Source: Rhypophila decipiens (lineage: Eukaryota > Ascomycota > Sordariomycetes > Sordariales > Naviculisporaceae). From it: a stretch of DNA of 64,000 nt. The translations under genes and the position numbers were made by a program. A model generated the notes under the pieces. It was not told the DNA's origin. It was given only the letters and a program-made list of their open reading frames with translations, and searched no databases. Shown piece after piece: positions 61,240 through 64,000 of this stretch (positions are counted from its first letter, which is position 1; each line of letters begins with the position of its first letter). Location: positions 124,001 to 188,000 of the forward strand of contig MU858080.1 of assembly GCA_033297075.1 (NCBI GenBank), read 5' to 3'.

Positions 61240-64000
61240 TCAAGAAACCCATCGTGGGATTTCGGGCCCGTCGTCCTTTTCGTTTTCGTCAAAATTGAGA
61301 CCAAGTCCCGACGGCCCACCCCAATACCCCTTCTTGGCACTAACAACTCTCAGAAACTCACGAGCGCCTGGGATTCTTCTTTTGACAAAAACCTCCTTCA
61401 CTACCTCTTCGAAAGAGTGGGAGGTCGGGCGAGACTGGCCTGGTCGTGTCCTACCGTCGCAACCCCCGGAGAGTTCATGATTTTGGCCCGCTTGGAGAAA
61501 AGAATTGTCGGGTTTACGAGGACTGGGGGATGGTATACGAGAGTCCAACGGGTTTGGATCCAAAAATCGAAACTCGCTGATGGCGTCATAAAAGGCCATG
61601 GTGTCGAGATCCTCCAAACAGCAGACATAAGGATCAGCACCATAGTGAACCATCAGCTTGCAGATAGTCAGCCAGTTGACAAAGGTCTCTCTCTCAATTT
61701 CCTCGTATCCGTGAAGGATATGAATAAAGTTGATGACGTGCGACCATAACGACCGCTGCGAGACTTGGACGTATCTGGGACTCTCCTCGCTACAAAGAAC
61801 AAACTCAATGAGAGAGAGTGGCTGCGGCCAGAGCTCCCCGCTAGAACTTGGGGGGTTGTCCAGCCAAGACTTCCAGCGATTAATCTGGAGGGCGAATGCC
61901 AAAAGAGAGCCACATGTTTCTGTCCCAAAAGACCTGAATACGATCGGTAGACCTCCCTCGTCGCTCACGTAACAGCTGAATGCCTCGTTTGAACGTTTGA
62001 TTTTGCGGTACCAGGGGTGCTGAGCTTGCATCATGGTCGAGAGAGCCTCACCTGTCCAAACAGCCTTCCGTTTTGGTTTGAGCGTGGAACGGGGGTATGG
62101 TGTGGCCTGCACCACGCCGACAGCGGTCTCCATCAAGCGTGCCGAGAGTGCCCTATCCAACTCCTCAATCAAGTCGAAGTTGCGATCGGAAGGCGGTATG
62201 TCCAGGGTTTTCAGGTATTGTCCCATATCCGAGACAAGAGAATGTCCCTGGACGTCACCCCCGAAAACGACAGGAGAAGTTTTGACACCAAGTACTGCGC
62301 TTATCAATAGCGCTGTAGACGGGTGAAACTCGGTTTTCGCTGTCTTTTCGGATATCATGCTCCAGATAGAAGGCTGTTCGATAAAGTCCCGGGTAGTCCG
62401 GTGAAGATACTTTATGGGCTTCTCAAACTGGCTATAGGACCCGACTGGTGTTGGATTTCGAAGTTTCCTAGGAGGAGTGAGAGGTGTCTGTCGTAAAACG
62501 GAAGGCTGCAGATCTAACGGGTCGAAATTGGGCCATTCAGGATCCAGGAGTCCATCAATTGTACCTCCGTCCTCATCGAAATCCTCGTCATAGCAGTCTG
62601 ACACCTCGAGCAGCCCTTGGCACCGCGAGTTTAGAAATCCGGTGGTGCTTCCCATGACCCCGTCCAGAAATATAGTGAATCGAGAATCTTGAAGCCTTGA
62701 TAGCGGAATGAGATCACAACTCATTGCTTCAAGGTGGTAAATCGGTGATCTCAGTGCCAAGCTAAGTGTTAGGACGTCTAATGTGTTGCCGTTGGCTCGG
62801 AAGATCTGGAAAATTTGCGACGACTCTTCTGGGTATTCTTGTTGAATAGACTTGAGGATGTGAAGGTAAAGCGATTCCATATCCGCAGGGAGCTCTTCAA
62901 CTCGGCGCCATAGCATCGCAAGGCTGTCTCCATCGCGGATGCCTCGAGTTAGAGATTTCACCACGATAGAGACCCAGAGGAAAACCCCGGATGCGCGTTT
63001 CGTTATCTCGTTAGCCAGAGCCGGCAGCGTATCTGGTCCGTGCTTTAGAAGCCGCTGTATGCTCTTATTAGCCCACAGCCGATCAGTGACAAAGGTCTTT
63101 ATGTCATCACGCGTAAGATCTTGTAGTCGCAACGATGGAGACTCGTCAAATATGGTTTCGAAGACGGGCCAAGGCCTGCTAGAAACGCAAAACTTGACGT
63201 TGGAGGATTTCTCAGACAAATCGTGAATAAATTCGGCAATCTCTTGAGCGTCCCCTTCGGCCTCGTCTAAGCCATCGATGAAAAAGCACAGCCGTAGACT
63301 GGGACTAGCTAAAGAGATCAGGCGTTCCAGGGCTTGCCTTAACTGGTCTGGGGAGCTCCAAGTCTCTGGTTGGATGGCCAAGTCACATCTAGTAAGCTCG
63401 GAATACCTGTGCCACCGCTCTGGAAATACTTTTGGCAGAAGGTCGGGGGCGTGTACTAATATCTCGTACAGCAGTGTACGGTAGAGCCCCTCATGTGATC
63501 GCTGTTTCATAGAACCACTGTTCCAAAAGAAAAAGGCGCCTTGGATCAGGCGGGCCTTGGCGGGCCTTTGCGGCCCAGTTATGGAGGTATTGGGCTGTGA
63601 GACGATGCTGTACAATATAGCTCAGGAGGGTCGACTTCCCTGATCCTGGTTTGCCGTGGAGCCAGTAAACACCCGACTCATGTTCTAGCCACTCGACGAA
63701 GTTGCTCCACGGTCGCTGGTGCTGTCTGGGATTTTTAAATATCCAGAGGAGCGTCTTTTCGTGGGGTTTTGCGATGGACTCGAAGCGATATTCCATGTCA
63801 TGAAACCTCAGACTGTTGAGGATGGAGACTTGAACTTGAGCCAAGCGTTTTTCTGTATCGCTTTCAACGACGGCAGCCCTTTCGGCACTGAAAGCATCAA
63901 AAAGCTGCTGAAGTGAGTGGTAGTGATGGCCAAGCTGTTGATTGAGCGCCGTTTCTTGTCGTTCCAGCACGTCGCAGATGGCTTTCTTAGACCTGTTGCT
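61240..64000 (-). pseudogene. NACHT-domain NLR-like gene, frame broken by a 10-bp duplication, 5' end outside window
   Basis: Members are STAND NTPases tied to heterokaryon incompatibility and other self/non-self responses. From the right edge a frame without a start runs to the Walker A motif GKPGSGKSTLLSYIV (about 63629-63655) and HNWAAKAR, then goes out of register and stops near 63491. A second frame, open from about 63615 to the stop at 61240, continues the family sequence: GAFFFWNSGSMKQRSHEGLY, Walker B LCFFIDGLDEAEGD (about 63250-63291), FCVSSRPWPVFE, RASGVFLWVSIVVKSL and the C-terminal FEKPIKYLHRTTRDFIEQPS. A perfect 10-bp tandem duplication at 63549-63568 accounts exactly for the shift. 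The rest of the gene has no other stop, so the break is recent, polymorphic or a sequencing artefact. The N-terminal effector domain lies beyond the window. Confidence 0.85.
63549..63568. repeat. 10-bp perfect tandem duplication in the NLR gene
   Basis: ggcgggcctt occurs twice head to tail on the plus strand (AAGGCCCGCC twice on the coding strand). Removing one unit would restore register between the two parts of the NACHT domain. Confidence 0.9.

Noticed and set aside
63586..63604. A GT...AG stretch of 19 bases in the NLR gene whose removal would also fix the frame
   Set aside because: Far too short to be spliced; the 10-bp tandem duplication is the simpler explanation and gives the better family match.

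Overview
The window is nuclear DNA of a filamentous ascomycete (Pezizomycotina, probably Sordariomycetes). The support is short GT-AG introns with CTAAC-like branch sites, lone genes on both strands with long intergenic gaps, an intron-bearing tRNA, a CRH-type GPI-anchored cell-wall transglycosylase, a KTR/GT15 mannosyltransferase, a NACHT-type NLR, and large disordered proteins rich in Q, S and P. Gene models were spliced by eye from frame, splice sites and family conservation, so exon ends are predictions.

Layout: (1) 1-9.6 kb holds the N-terminus of an unidentified minus-strand gene cut by the window edge, a CRH-family GH16 gene (minus), a gene-poor stretch, and a Q-rich two-repeat SANT/Myb regulator (minus). 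(2) 9.6-28.7 kb is nearly gene-free; a second, single-repeat Myb-like regulator (plus, 22.6-23.8 kb) lies in it. The two regulators are divergent across about 13 kb without a convincing gene. (3) 28.7-37.2 kb holds a dihydroxy-acid dehydratase (DHAD) paralogue with an 8-nt microexon and no obvious mitochondrial presequence, a Golgi alpha-1,2-mannosyltransferase (minus) and a PhzF-fold enzyme (minus). (4) 37.6-43.4 kb is a block of poorly recognisable genes (Cys-rich, acidic/proline-rich with a membrane tail, degenerate HNH nuclease). It is bracketed by two identical 16-nt telomere-like motifs in the same orientation. (5) 43.6-56.8 kb holds the splicing E3 ligase Prp19, a RING protein with two SUMO-interaction motifs, a tRNA-Asn, and a 1797-residue disordered protein with internal repeats. 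(6) 57-64 kb holds a tRNA-like element, an MFS transporter, and an NLR gene that runs off the right edge. A perfect 10-bp tandem duplication just after the NLR's Walker A motif breaks its frame.

The genes do not form one pathway. No polyketide, peptide or terpene synthase is visible, so there is no evidence of a biosynthetic cluster even though DHAD, PhzF and MFS genes can occur in such clusters. Several genes fall into functional classes: wall building (CRH and GT15), ubiquitin ligases (Prp19 and the RING protein), transcription factors (two Myb proteins) and self/non-self recognition (NLR). The observations most worth checking are the NLR duplication, the telomere-motif-bracketed block, the DHAD splicing and the possible alternative first exon of the Q-rich Myb gene.
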